Shown piece after piece: positions 22,280-35,174 of a DNA stretch of 64,000 bases. Source of the DNA: Xestospongia muta (lineage: Eukaryota > Porifera > Demospongiae > Haplosclerida > Petrosiidae). The stretch lies in the NCBI GenBank assembly GCA_963693285.1, contig OY848927.1:1924501-1988500 (forward strand), read 5' to 3'. A program made the translations under genes and the position numbers. The notes under the pieces are model-generated. The model made no database searches. It saw only the letters and a list, made by a program, of their open reading frames with translations, and was not told where the DNA came from. Each line of letters starts with the position of its first letter. The first letter of the stretch is position 1.

Positions 22280-25200
22280 GTTAAAACTCTAAAATAAAGT
22301 GTTTAGAGCTTTTTGAAAGTTTAAAGAGATTAGAAACTAACTGTGAAAACTGGTTAAATAAGCTGATCTAAAGAGTTTAGTAAGTTTATTTGTCTTAAAT
22401 ATACTAATAAAGTAGTCTAAATAGGTTAAAACTCGAAAATAAAGAGTTTAGAGCTTTTTGAAAGTTTAAAAAGATTAGAAATTAACTGTGAAAACTGGTT
22501 AAATAAGCTGATCTAAAGAGTTTAGTAAGTTTATCTGTCTTAAATATACTAATAAAGTAGTCTAAATAAGTTAAAACTCTAAAATAAAGAGTTTAGAGCT
22601 TTTTGAAAGTTAAAAAAGATTAGAAATTAAGTGTGAAAACTGGTTAAATAAGCTGATCTAAAGAGTTTAGTAAGTTTATCTGTCTTATATATACTAATAA
22701 AGTAGTCTAAATAGGTTAAAACTCTAAAATAAAGAGTTTAGAGCTTTTTGAAAGTTAAAAAAGATTAGAAATTAACTGTGAAACCTGGTTAAATAAGCTG
22801 ATCTAAAGAGTTTAGTAAGTTTTTCTCTCTTAAATATACTAATAAAGTAGTCTAAATAGGTTAAAACTCTAAAATAAAGAGTTTAGAGCTTCTTGAAATT
22901 TAAAAAAGATTAGAAATTAACTGTGAAAACTGGTTAAATAAGCTGATCTAAAGAGTTTAGTAAGTTTATCTCTCTTAAATATACTAATAAAGTAGTCTAA
23001 ATAGGTTAAAACTCGAAAATAAAGAGTTTAGAACTTTTTGAAAGTTAAAAAAGATTAGAAATTAACTGTGAAAACTTGTTAAATAAGCTGATCTAAAGAG
23101 TTTAGTAAGTTTATCTGTCTTAAATATACTAATAAAGTAGTCTAAATAGGTTAAAACTCTAAAATAAAGTGTTTAGAGCTTTTTGAAAGTTAAAAAAGAT
23201 TAGAAATTAACTGTGAAAACTGGTTAAATAAACTGATCTAAAGAGTTTAGTAAGTTTATCTGTCTTAAATATACTAATAAAGTAGTCTAAAAAGGTTAAA
23301 ACTCTAAAATAAAGAGTTTAGAGCTTCTTGAAAGTTAAAAAAGATTAGAAATTAACTGTGAAAACTGGTTAAATAAACTGATCTAAAGAGTTTAGTAAGT
23401 TTATCTATCTTAAGTATACTAATAAAGTAGTCTAAATAGGTTAAAACTCTAAAATAAAGTGTTTAGAGCTTTTTGAAAGTTTAAAAAGATTAGAAATTAA
23501 CTGTGAAACCTGGTTAAATAAGCTGATCTAAAGAGTTTAGTAAGTTTATCTGTCTTAAATATACTAATAAAGTAGTCTAAATAGGTTAAAACTCTAAAAT
23601 AAAGTGTTTAGAGCTTTTTGAAAGTTTAAAAAGATTAGAAATTAACTGTGAAAACTGGTTAAATAAGCTGATCTAAAGAGTTTAGTAAGTTTATCTGTCT
23701 TAAATATACTAATAAAGTAGTCTAAATAATTTAAAAGTGTAAAATAAAGGTTTTAGATTGTCTTTAAAGTTTAAAAACATTAGAAATTAACTGTGAAAAC
23801 TGGTTAAATAAGCTGATCTAAAGACTTTAGTAAGTTTATCTGTCTTAAATATACTAATAAAGTAGTCTAAATAGGTTAAAACTCTAAAATAAAGAGTTTA
23901 GAGCTTTTTGAAAGTTAAAAAAGATTAGAAATTAACTGTGAAAACTGGTTAAATAAACTGATCTAAAGAGTTTAGTAAGTTTATCTATCTTAAGTATACT
24001 AATAAAGTAGTCTAAATAGGTTAAAACTCTAAAATAAAGAGTTTAGAGCTTTTTGAAAGTTAAAGAAGATTAGAAATTAACTGTGAAAACTGGTTAAATA
24101 AGCTGATCTAAAGAGTTTAGTAAGTTTATCTGTCTTAAATATACTAATAAAGTAGTCTAAATAGGTTAAAACTCTAAAATAAAGTGTTTAGAGCTTTTTG
24201 AAAGTTAAAAAAGATTAGAAATTAACTGTGAAAACTGGTTAAATAAGCTGATCTAAAGAGTTTAGTAAGTTTATCTGTCTTAAATATACTAATAAAGTAG
24301 TCGAAATAGCTTAAAAATCTAAAATAAAGAGTTTAGAGCTTTTTGAAAGTTTAAAAAGATTAGAAATTAACTGTGAAAACTGGTTAAATAAGCTGATCTA
24401 AAGAGTTTAGTAAGTTTATCTGTCTTAAATATACTAATAAAGTAGTCTAAATAGGTTAAAACTCAAAAATAAAGAGTTTAGAGCTTTTTGAAAGTTTAAA
24501 AAGATTAGAAATTAACTGTGAAAACTGGTTAAATAAGCTGATCTAAAGAGTTTAGTAAGTTTATCTCTCTTAAATATACTAATAAAGTAGTCTAAATAAG
24601 TTAAAAGTCTAAAATAAAGGTTTTAGATTTTTTTTAAAGTTTATAAACATTAGAAATTAACTGTGAAAACTGGTTAAATAAGCTGATCTAAAGAGTTTAG
24701 TAAGTTTATCTGTCTTAAATATAATAATAGAGTAGTCTAAATATGTTAAAACTCGAAAATAAAGAGTTTAGAGCTTTTTGAAAGTTTAAAAAGATTAGAA
24801 ATTAACTGTGAAAACTGGTTAAATAAACTGATCTAAAGAGTTTAGTAAGTTTATCTATCTTAAGTATACTAATAAAGTAGTCTAAATAGGTTAAAACTCT
24901 AAAATAAAGAGTTTGAGCTTTTTGAAAGTTAAAAAAGATTAGAAATTAAGTGAGAAAACTGGTTAAATAAGCTGATCTAAAGAGTTTAGTAAGTTTATCT
25001 CGTTTAAATATACTAATAAAGTAGTCTAAATAGGTTAAAACTCTAAAATAAAGAGTTTAGAGCTTTTTGAAAGTTAAAAAAGATTAGAAATTAACTGTGA
25101 AAACTCGTTAAATAAGCTGATCTAAAGAGTTTAGTAAGTTTATCTGTCTTAAATATAGTAATAAAGTAGTCTAAATAGGTTAAAACTCTAAAATAAAGAG

Positions 25201-26482
25201 TTTAGAGCTTTTTGAAAGTTTAAAAAGATTAGAAGTTAACTGTGAAAACTGGTTAAATAAGCTGATCTAAAGAGTTTAGTAAGTTTATCTGTCTTAAATA
25301 TACTAATAAAGTAGTCTAAATAGGTTACAACTCGAAAATAAAGAGTTTAGAGCTTTTTGAAAGTTTAAAAAGATTAGAAATTAACTGTGAAAACTCGTTA
25401 AATAGGCTGATCTAAAGAGTTTAGTAAGTTTATCTGTCTTAAATATAGTAATAAAGTAGTCTAAATAGGTTAAAACTCTAAAATAAAGAGTTTAGAGCTT
25501 TTTGAAAGTTAAAAAAGATTAGAAATTAACTGTGAAAACTGGTTAAATAAACTAATCTAAAGAGTTTAGTAAGTTTATCTATCTTAAGTATACTAATAAA
25601 GTAATCTAAATAGGTTAAAACTCTAAAATAAAGAGTTTAGAGCTTTTTGAAAGTTAAAAAAGATTAGAAATTAACTGTGAAAACTGGTTAAATAAGCTGA
25701 TCTAAAGAGTTTAGTAAGTTTATCTGTCTTAAATATACTAATAAAGTAGTCTAAATAGGTTAAAACACTAAAATAAAGAGTTTAGAGCTGTTTGAAAGTT
25801 AAAAAAGATTAGAAATTAACTGTGAAAACTGGTTAAATAAACTGATCTAAAGAGTTTAGTAAGTTTATCTGTCTTAAATATACTAATAAAGTAGTCTAAA
25901 AAGGTTAAAACTCGAAAATAAAGAGTTTAGAGCTTTTTGAAAGTTTAAAAAGATTAGAAGTTAACTGTGAAAACTGGTTAAATAAGCTGATCTAAAGAGT
26001 TTAGTAAGTTTATCTATCTTAAATATTCTAATAAAGTAGTCTAAATAGGTTAAAACTCTAAAATAAAGAGTTTAAGCTTTTTGAAAGTTAAAAAAGATTA
26101 GAAATTAACTGTGAAAACTGGTTAAATAGGCTGATCTAAAGAGTTTAGTAAGTTTATCTGTCTTAAATATACTAATAAAGTAGTCTAAATAGGTTAAAAC
26201 TCTAAAATAACGTGTTTAGAGCTTTTTGAATGTTAAAAAAGATTAGAAATTAACTGTGAAAACTGGTTAAATAAACTGATCTAAAGAGTTTAGTAAGTTT
26301 ATCTGTGTTAAATATACTAATAAAGTAGTCTAAATAGGTTAAAACTATAAAATAAAGTGTTTAGAGCTTTTTGAAAGTTAAAAAAGATTAGAAATTAACT
26401 GTGAAAACTGGTTAAATAAACTGATCTAAAGAGTTTAGTAAGTTTATCTCTCTTAAAGATACTAATAAAGTAGTCTATATAG

Positions 26483-29400
26483 GTTAAAATTCTAAAATAA
26501 AGTGTTTAGAGCTTTTTGAAAGTTAAAAAAGATTAGAAATTAAATGTGAAAACTGGTTAAATAAACTGATCTAAAGAGTTTAGTAAGTTTATCTGTCTTA
26601 AATATACTAATAAAGTAGTCTAAATAGGTTAAAACTCTAAAATAAAGAGTTTAGAGCTTTTTGAAAGTTAAAAAAGATTAGAAATTAACTGTGAAAACTG
26701 GTTAAATAAGCTGATCTAAAGAGTTTAGTAAGTTTATCTGTCTTAAATATACTAATAAAGTAGTCTAAATAGGTTAAAACTCTAAAATAAAGTGTTTAGA
26801 GCGTTTTCAAAGTTAAAAAAGATTAGAAATTAACTGTGAAAACTGGTTAAATAAACTGATCTAAAGAGTTTAGTAAGTTTATCTATCTTAAGTATACTAA
26901 TAAAGTAATCTAAATAGGTTAAAACTCTAAAATAAAGAGTTTAGAGCTTTTTGAAAGTTTAAAAAGATTAGAAATTAACTGTGAAAACTGGTTAAATAAG
27001 CTGATCTAAAGAGTTTAGTAAGTTTATCATTCTTAAATATACTAATAAAGTAGTCTAAATAGGTTAAAACTCTAAAATAAAGAGTTTAGAGCTTTTTGAA
27101 AGTTAAAAAAGATTAGAAATTAACTGTGAAAACTGGTTAAATAAACTGATCTAAAGAGTTTAGTAAGTTTATTTATCTTAAATATACTAATAAAGTAGTC
27201 TAAATAGGTTAAAACTCTAAAATAAAGTGTTTAGAACTTTTTGAAAGTTTAAAAAGATTAGAAATTAACTGTGAAAACTGGTTAAATAAGCTGATCTAAA
27301 GAGTTTAGTAAGTTTATCTGTCTTAAATATACTAATAAAGTAGTCTAAATAGGTTAAAACTCTAAAATAAAGAGTTTAGAGCTTTTTGAATGTTAAAAAA
27401 GATTAGAAATTAACTGTGAAAACTGGTTAAATAAACTGATCTAAAGAGTTTAGAAGGTTTATCTGTCTTAAATATACTAATAAAGTAGTCTAAATAGGTT
27501 AAAACTCTAAAATAAAGTGTTTAAAGCTTTTTGAAAGTTTAAAAAGATTAGAAATTAACTGTGAAAACTGGTTAAATAAGCTGATCTAAAGAGTTTAGTA
27601 AGTTTATCTCGTTTAAATATACTAATAAAGTAGTCTAAATAGGTTAAAACTCTAAAATAAAGTTTTTAGACCTTTTTGAAAGTTTAAAGAGATTAGAAAT
27701 TAAGTGTGAAAACTGGTTAAATAAGCTGATCTAAAGACTTTAGTAAGTTTATCTGTCTTAAATATACTAATAAAGTAGTCTAAATAGGTTAAAACTCTAA
27801 AATAAAGAGTTTAGAGCTTTTTGAAAGTTAAAAAAGATTAGAAATTAACTGTGAAAACTGGTTAAATAAGCTGATCTAAAGACTTTAGTAAGTTTATCTC
27901 TCTTAAATATACTAATAAAGTAGTCTAAATAGGTTAAAACTCTAAAATAAAGAGTTTAGAGCTTCTTGAAAGTTAAAAAAGATTAGAAATTAACTGTGAA
28001 AACTGGTTAAATAAGCTGATCTAAAGAGTTTAGTAAGTTTATCTCTATTAAATATACTAATAAAGTAGTCTAAATAGGTTAAAACTCGAAAATAAAGAGT
28101 TTAGAGCTTTTTCAAAGTTAAAAAGATTAGAAATTAACTGTGAAAACTGGTTAAATAAGCTGATCTAAAGAGTTTAGTAAGTTTATCTGTCTTAAATATA
28201 CTAATAAAGTAGTATAAATAGGTTAAAACTCTAAAATAAAGTGTTTAGAGCTTTTTGAAAGTTAAAAAAGATTAGAAATTAACTGTGAAAACTGGTTAAA
28301 TAAACTGATCTAAAGAGTTTAGTAAGTTTATCTGTCTTAAATATACTAATAAAGTAGTCTAAATAGGTTAAAACTCGAAAATAAAGAGTTTAGAGCTTTT
28401 TGAAAGTTAAAAAAGATTAGAAATTAACTGTGAAAACTGGTTAAATAAGCTGATCTAAAGAGTTTAGTAAGTTTATCTGTCTTAAATATACTAATAAAGT
28501 AGTCTAAATAGGTTAAAACTCGAAAATAAAGAGTTTAGAGCTTTTTGAAAGTTAAAAAAGATTAGAAATTAACTGTGAAAACTGGTTAAATAAGCTGATC
28601 TAAAGAGTTTAGTAAGTTTATCTGTCTTAAATATACTAATAAAGTAGTCTAAATAGGTTAAAACTCAAAAATAAAGTGTTTAGAGCTTTTTGAAAGTTAA
28701 AAAAGATTAGAAATTAACTGTGAAAACTGGTTAAATAAACTGATCTAAAGAGTTTAGTAAGTTTATCTGTCTTAAATATACTAATAAAGTAGTCTAAATA
28801 GGTTAAAACTCTAAAATAAAGTGTTTAGAGCTTTTTGAAAGTTAAAAAAGATTAGAAATTAACTGTGAAAACTGGTTAAATAAACTGATCTAAAGAGTTT
28901 AGTAAGTTTATCTATCTTAAGTATACTAGTAAAATAATCTAAATGGGTTAAAACTCTAAAATAAAGAGTTTAGAGCTTTTTGAAAGTTAAAAAAAATTAG
29001 AAATTAACTGTGAAAACTGGTTAAATAAACTGATCTAAAGAGTTTAGTAAGTTTATCTGTCTTAAATATACTAATAAAGTAGTCTAAATAGGTTAAAACT
29101 CTAAAATAAAGTGTTTAGAGCTTTTTGAAAGTTTAAAGAGATTAGAAACTAACTGTGAAAACTGGTTAAATAAGCTGATCTAAAGAGTTTAGTAAGTTTA
29201 TTTGTCTTAAATATACTAATAAAGTAGTCTAAATAGGTTAAAACTCGAAAATAAAGAGTTTAGAGCTTTTTAAAAGTTAAAAAAGATTAGAAATTAACTG
29301 TGAAAACTGGTTAAATAAGCTGATCTAAAGAGTTTAGTAAGTTTATCTGTCTTAAATATACTAATAAAGTAGTCTAAATAGGTTAAAACTCTAAAATAAA

Positions 29401-31557
29401 GAGTTTAGAGCTTTTTGAAAGTTAAAAAAGATTAGAAATTAACTGTGAAAACTGGTTAAATAAGCTGATCTAAAGAGTTTAGTAAGTTTATCTGTCTTAT
29501 ATATACTAATAAAGTAGTCTAAATAGGTTAAAACTCTAAAATAAAGAGTTTAGAGCTTTTTGAAAGTTAAAAAAGATTAGAAATTAACTGTGAAACCTGG
29601 TTAAATAAGCTGATCTAAAGAGTTTAGTAAGTTTATCTCTCTTAAATATACTAATAAAGTAGTCTAAATAGGTTAAAACTCTAAAATAAAGAGTTTAGAG
29701 CTTCTTGAAATTTAAAAAAGATTAGAAATTAACTGTGAAAACTGGTTAAATAAGCTGATCTAAAGAGTTTAGTAAGTTTATCTCTCTTAAATATACTAAT
29801 AAAGTAGTCTAAATAGGTTAAAACTCGAAAATAAAGAGTTTAGAACTTTTTGAAAGTTAAAAAAGATTAGAAATTAACTGTGAAAACTGGTTAAATAGGC
29901 TGATCTAAAGAGTTTAGTAAGTTTATCTGTCTTAAATATACTAATAAAGTAGTCTAAATAGGTTAAAACTCTAAAATAAAGTGTTTAGAGCTTTTTGAAA
30001 GTTAAAAAATATTAGAAATTAACTGTGAAAACTGGTTAAATAAACTGATCTAAAGAGTTTAGTAAGTTTATCTGTCTTAAATATACTAATAAAGTAGTCT
30101 AAAAAGGTTAAAACTCTAAAATAAAGAGTTTAGAGCTTCTTGAAAGTTAAAAAAGATTAGAAATTAACTGTGAAAACTGGTTAAATAAACTGATCTAAAG
30201 AGTTTAGTAAGTTTATCTATCTTAAGTATACTAATAAAGTAGTCTAAATAGGTTAAAACTCTAAAATAAAGTGTTTAGAGCTTTTTGAAAGTTTAAAAAG
30301 ATTAGAAATTAACTGTGAAACCTGGTTAAATAAGCTGATCTAAAGAGTTTAGTAAGTTTATCTGTCTTAAATATACTAATAAAGTAGCCTAATAGGTTAA
30401 AACTCTAAAATAAAGTGTTTAGAGCTTTTTGAAAGTTTAAAAAGATTAGAAATTAACTGTGAAAACTGGTTAAATAAGCTGATCTAAAGAGTTTAGTAAG
30501 TTTATCTGTCTTAAATATACTAATAAAGTAGTCTAAATAATTTAAAAGTGTAAAATAAAGGTTTTAGATTGTCTTTAAAGTTTAAAAACATTAGAAATTA
30601 ACTGTGAAAACTGGTTAAATAAGCTGATCTAAAGAGTTTAGTAAGTTTATCTGTCTTAAATATACTAATAAAGTAGTCTAAATAGGTTAAAACTCTAAAA
30701 TAAAGAGTTTAGAGCTTTTTGAAAGTTAAAAAAGATTAGAAATTAACTGTGAAAACTGGTTAAATAAGCTGATCTAAAGAGTTTAGTAAGTTTATCTGTC
30801 TTAAATATACTAATAAAGTAGTCGAAATAGCTTAAAAATCTAAAATAAAGAGTTTAGAGCTTTTTGAAAGTTTAAAAAGATTAGAAATTAACTGTGAAAA
30901 CTGGTTAAATAAACTGATCTAAAGAGTTTAGTAAGTTTATCTGTCTTAAATATACTAATAAAGTAGTCTAAATAGGTTAAAACTCTAAAATAAAGAGTTT
31001 AGAGCTTTTTGAAAGTTTAAAAAGATTAGAAATTAACTGTGAAAACTGGTTAAATAAGCTGATCTAAAGAGTTTAGTAAGTTTATCTCTCTTAAATATAC
31101 TAATAAAGTAGTCTAAATAAGTTAAAAGTCTAAAATAAAGGTTTTAGATTTTTTTTAAAGTTTATAAACATTAGAAATTAACTGTGAAAACTGGTTAAAT
31201 AAGCTGATCTAAAGAGTTTAGTAAGTTTATCTGTCTTAAATATAATAATAGAGTAGTCTAAATATGTTAAAACTCTAAAATAAAGAGTTTAGAGCTTTTT
31301 GAAAGTTTAAAAAGATTAGAAATTAACTGTGAAAACTGATTAAATAAACTGATCTAAAGAGTTTAGTAAGTTTATCTATCTTAAGTATACTAATAAAGTA
31401 GTCTAAATAGGTTAAAACTCTAAAATAAAGAGTTTGAGCTTTTTGAAAGTTAAAAAAGATTAGAAATTAAGTGTGAAAACTGGTTAAATAAGCTGATCTA
31501 AAGAGTTTAGTAAGTTTATCTCGTTTAAATATACTAATAAAGTAGTCTAAATAGGTT
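26483..31557. repeat. Large duplicated segment, copy 2 (about 5.1 kb)
   Basis: This is the second copy of 18.8-25.0 kb, with the same variants in the same order. It has one extra monomer around 27.5-27.7 kb ('tctcgtttaaat' and 'agtttttagacc') and another at about 28.08-28.22 kb ('ctcgaaaa' with 'ttttcaaag'). It lacks a five-, a three- and a two-monomer run found in copy 1. A private 1 bp deletion is 'agcctaatagg' near 30,386. After 'tctcgtttaaat' near 31,521 the two copies part. Confidence 0.85.
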
Positions 31558-34500
31558 AAAACTCTAAAATAAAGAGTTTAGAGCTTTTTGAAAGTTAAAA
31601 AAGATTAGAAATTAACTGTGAAAACTGGTTAAATAAACTGATCTAAAGAGTTTAGTAAGTTTATCTGTCTTAAATATACTAATAAAGTAGTCTAAATAGG
31701 TTAAAACTCGAAAATAAAGAGTTTGGAGCTTTTGAAAGATAAAAAAGATTAGAAATTAACTGTGAAAACTGGTTAAATAAACTGATCTAAAGAGTTTAGT
31801 AAGTTTATCTGTCTTAAATATACTAATAAAGTAGTCTAAATAGGTTAAAACTCTAAAATAAAGAGTTTAGAGCTTTTTGAAAGTTAAAAAAGATTAGAAA
31901 TTAACTGTGAAAACTTGTTAAATAAACTGATCTAAAGAGTTTAGTAAGTTTATCTATCTTAAGTATACTAATAAAGTAATCTAAATAGGTTAAAACTCTA
32001 AAATAAAGAGTTTAGAGCTTTTTGAAAGTTAAAAAAGATTAGAAATTAACTGTGAAAACTGGTTAAATAAGCTGATCTAAAGAGATTAGTAAGTTTATCT
32101 GTCTTAAATATACTAATAAAGTAGTCTAAATAATTTAAAACTATAAAATAAAGGATTTAGATTTTTTTTAAAGTTTAAAAACATTAGACATTAACTTTGA
32201 AAACTAGTTAAATAAGCTGATCTAAAGAGTTTAGTAAGTTTATCTGTCTTAAATATACTAATAAAGTAGTCTAAATAGGTTAAAACTCTAAAATAAAGAG
32301 TGTAGAGCTTTTTGAAAGTTTAAAAAGATTAGAAATTAATTGTGAAAACTGGTTAAATTAGCTGATCTAAAGAGTTTAGTAAGTTTATCTGTCTTAAATA
32401 TACTAATAAAGTAGTCTAAATAAGTTAAAACTCTAAAATAAAGAGTTTAGAGCTTTTTGAAAGTTTAAAAAGATTAGAAATTAACTGTGAAAACTGGTTA
32501 AATAAGCTGATCTAAAGAGTTTAGTAAGTTTATCTGTCTTAAATATACTAATAAAGTAGTCTAAATAGGTTAAAACTCTAAAATAAAGAGTTTGGAGGTT
32601 TTTGAAAGTTTAAAAAGATTAGAAATTAACTCTGAAAACTGGTTAAATAGGCTAATCTAAAGAGTTTAGTAAGTTTATCTCTCTTAAATATACTAATAAA
32701 GTAGTCTAAATAGGTTAAAACTCTAAAATAAAGAGTTTAGAGCTTTTTGAAAGTTAAAAAAGATTAGAAATTAACTGTGAAAACTGGTTAAATAAGCTGA
32801 TCTAAAGAGTTTAGTAAGTTTATCTCTCTTAAATATACTAATAAAGTAGTCTAAATAGGTTAAAACTCTAAAATAAAGTGTTTAGAGCTTTTTGAAAGTT
32901 AAAAAAGATTAGAAATTAAGTGTGAAAACTGGTTAAATAAGCTGATCTAAAGAGTTTAGTAAGTTTATCTGTCTTGAATATACTAATAAAGTAGTCTAAA
33001 TAAGTTAAAACTCTAAAATAAACAGTTTAGAGGTTTTTGAAAGTTTAAAAAGATTAGTAATTAACTGTGAAAACTGGTTAAATAAGCTGATCTAAAGAGT
33101 TTAGTAAGTTTATCTGTCTTAAGTATACTAATAAAGTAGTCTAAATAGGTTAAAACTCTAAAATAAATTGTTTGGAGCTTTTTGAAAGTTTAAAAAGATT
33201 AGAAATTAACTGTAAAAACTGGTTAAATAAGCTGATCTAAAGAGTTTAGTAAGTTTATCTGTCTTAAATATACTAATAAAGTAGTCTAAATAGGTTAAAA
33301 CTCGAAAATAAAGAGTTTAGAGCTTTTTGAATGTTAAAAAAGATTAGAAATTAACTGTGAAAACTGGTTAAATAAACTGATCTAAAGAGTTTAGTAAGTT
33401 TATCTGTCTTAAATATACTAATAAAGTAGTCTAAATAGGTTAAAACTCTAAAATAAAGTGTTTAGAGCTTTTTGAAAGTTTAAAGAGATTAGAAATTAAC
33501 TGTGAAAACTGGTAAAATAAGCTGATCTAAAGAGTTTAGTAAGTTTATCTGTCTTAAATATACTAATAAAGTAGTCTAAATAGGTTAAAACTGTAAAATA
33601 AAGTGTTTAGAGCTTTTTCAAAGTTAAGAAAGATTAGAAATTAACTGTGAAAACTGGTTAAATTAGCTGATCTAAAGAGTTTAGTAAGTTTATCTGTCTT
33701 AAATATACTAATAAAGTAGTCTAAATAGGTTAAAACTCTAAAATAAAGAGTTTAGAGCTTTTTGAAAGTTTAAAAAGATTAGAAGTTAACTGTGAAAACT
33801 GGTTAAATAGGCTGATCTAAAGAGTTTAGTAAGTTTATCTGTCTTAAATATACTAATAAAGTAGTCTAAATAAGTTAAAACTCTAAAATAAAGAGTTTAG
33901 AGCTTTTTGAAAGTTTAAAAAGATTAGAAGTTAACTGTGAAAACTGGTTAAATAAGCTGATCTAAAGAGTTTAGTAAGTTTATCTCTCTTAAATATACTA
34001 ATAAAGTAGTCTAAATAGGTTAAAACTCGAAAATAAAGAGTTTGGAGCTTTTGAAAGTTTAAAAAGATTAGAAATTAACTGTGAAAACTGGTTAAATAAG
34101 CTGATCTAAAGAGTTTAGTAAGTTTATCTCTCTTAAATATACTAATAAAGTAGTCTAAATAGGTTAAAACTCTGAAATAAAGAGTTTAGAGCCTTTTGAA
34201 AGTTAAAAAAGATTAGAAATTAACTGTGAAAACTGGTTAAATAGGCTGATCTAAAGAGTTTAGTAAGTTTATCTCTCTTAAATATACTAATAAAGTAGTC
34301 TAAATAGGTTAAAACTCTAAAATAAAGAGTTTAGAGCTTTTTGAAAGTTAAAAAAGATTAGAAATTAAGTGTACAAACTGGTTAAATAAACTGATCTAAA
34401 GAGTTTAGTAAGTTTATCTGTCTTAAATATACTAATAAAGTAGTCTAAATAAGTTAAAACTCTAAAATAAAGAGTTTAGAGCTTTTTGAAAGTTTAAAGA

Positions 34501-35174
34501 TTAGAAGTTAACTGTGAAAACTGGTTAAATAAGCTGATCTAAAGAGTTTAGTAAGTTTATCTGTCTTAAATATACTAATAAAGTAGTTTAAATAGGTTAA
34601 AACTCGAAAATAAAGAGTTTGGAGCTTTTTGAAAATTTAAAAAGATTAGAAATTAACTCTGAAAACTGGTTAAATAGGCTGATCTAAAGAGTTTAGTAAG
34701 TTTATCTCTCTTAAATATACTAATAAAGTAGTCTAAATAGGTTAAAACTCTAAAATAAAGAGTTTAGAGCTTTTTGAAAGTTTAAAAAGATTAGAAATTA
34801 ACTGTGAAAACTGGTTAAATAAGCGGATCTAAAGAGTTTAATAAGTTTATCTGTCTTAAATATACTAATAAAGTAGTCTAAATAAGTTAAAACTCTAAAA
34901 TAAAGAGTTTAAAGCTTTTTGAAAGTTTAAAAAGATTAGAAGTTAACTGTGAAAACTGGTTAAATAAGCTGATCTAAAGAGTTTAGCAAGTTTATTTGTC
35001 TTAAATATACTAATAAAGTAGTCTAAATAGGTTAAAACTCTAAAATAAAGTGTTTAGAGCTTTTTTAAGTTAAAAAAGATTAGAAATTAAGTGTGAAAAC
35101 TGGTTAAATTAGCTGGTCTAAAGAGTTTAGTAAGTTTATCTGTCTTAAATATACTAATAAAGTAGTCTAAATAA

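Larger units (their letters stand above)
18802..25036. repeat. Large duplicated segment, copy 1 (about 6.2 kb)
   Basis: A long ordered series of variants here recurs at 26.5-31.6 kb: 'aaattctaaaataaag', 'ttaaatgtgaaaa', 'gagcgtttt', 'tttatcattc', 'tttagaaggttt', 'tttaaagagattag' with 'gactttag', 'gagcttcttg', 'gtagtataaat', 'atactagtaaag' with 'aaatgggtt', 'gaaactaactg', 'gtcttatatata', 'gaaacctgg', 'gcttcttgaaattt', 'ctaaaaaggtt', 'aaaagtgtaaaat', 'cgaaatagctta', 'tttataaacattag', 'aataatagag', 'agtttgagc' and 'tctcgtttaaat'. Offsets step 7,681, 6,958, 7,103, 7,247, 6,812 and 6,521 bp. Successive steps are 5, 1, 1, 3 and 2 monomers, so the copies differ by whole-monomer gains and losses plus scattered point changes. 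Confidence 0.85.
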
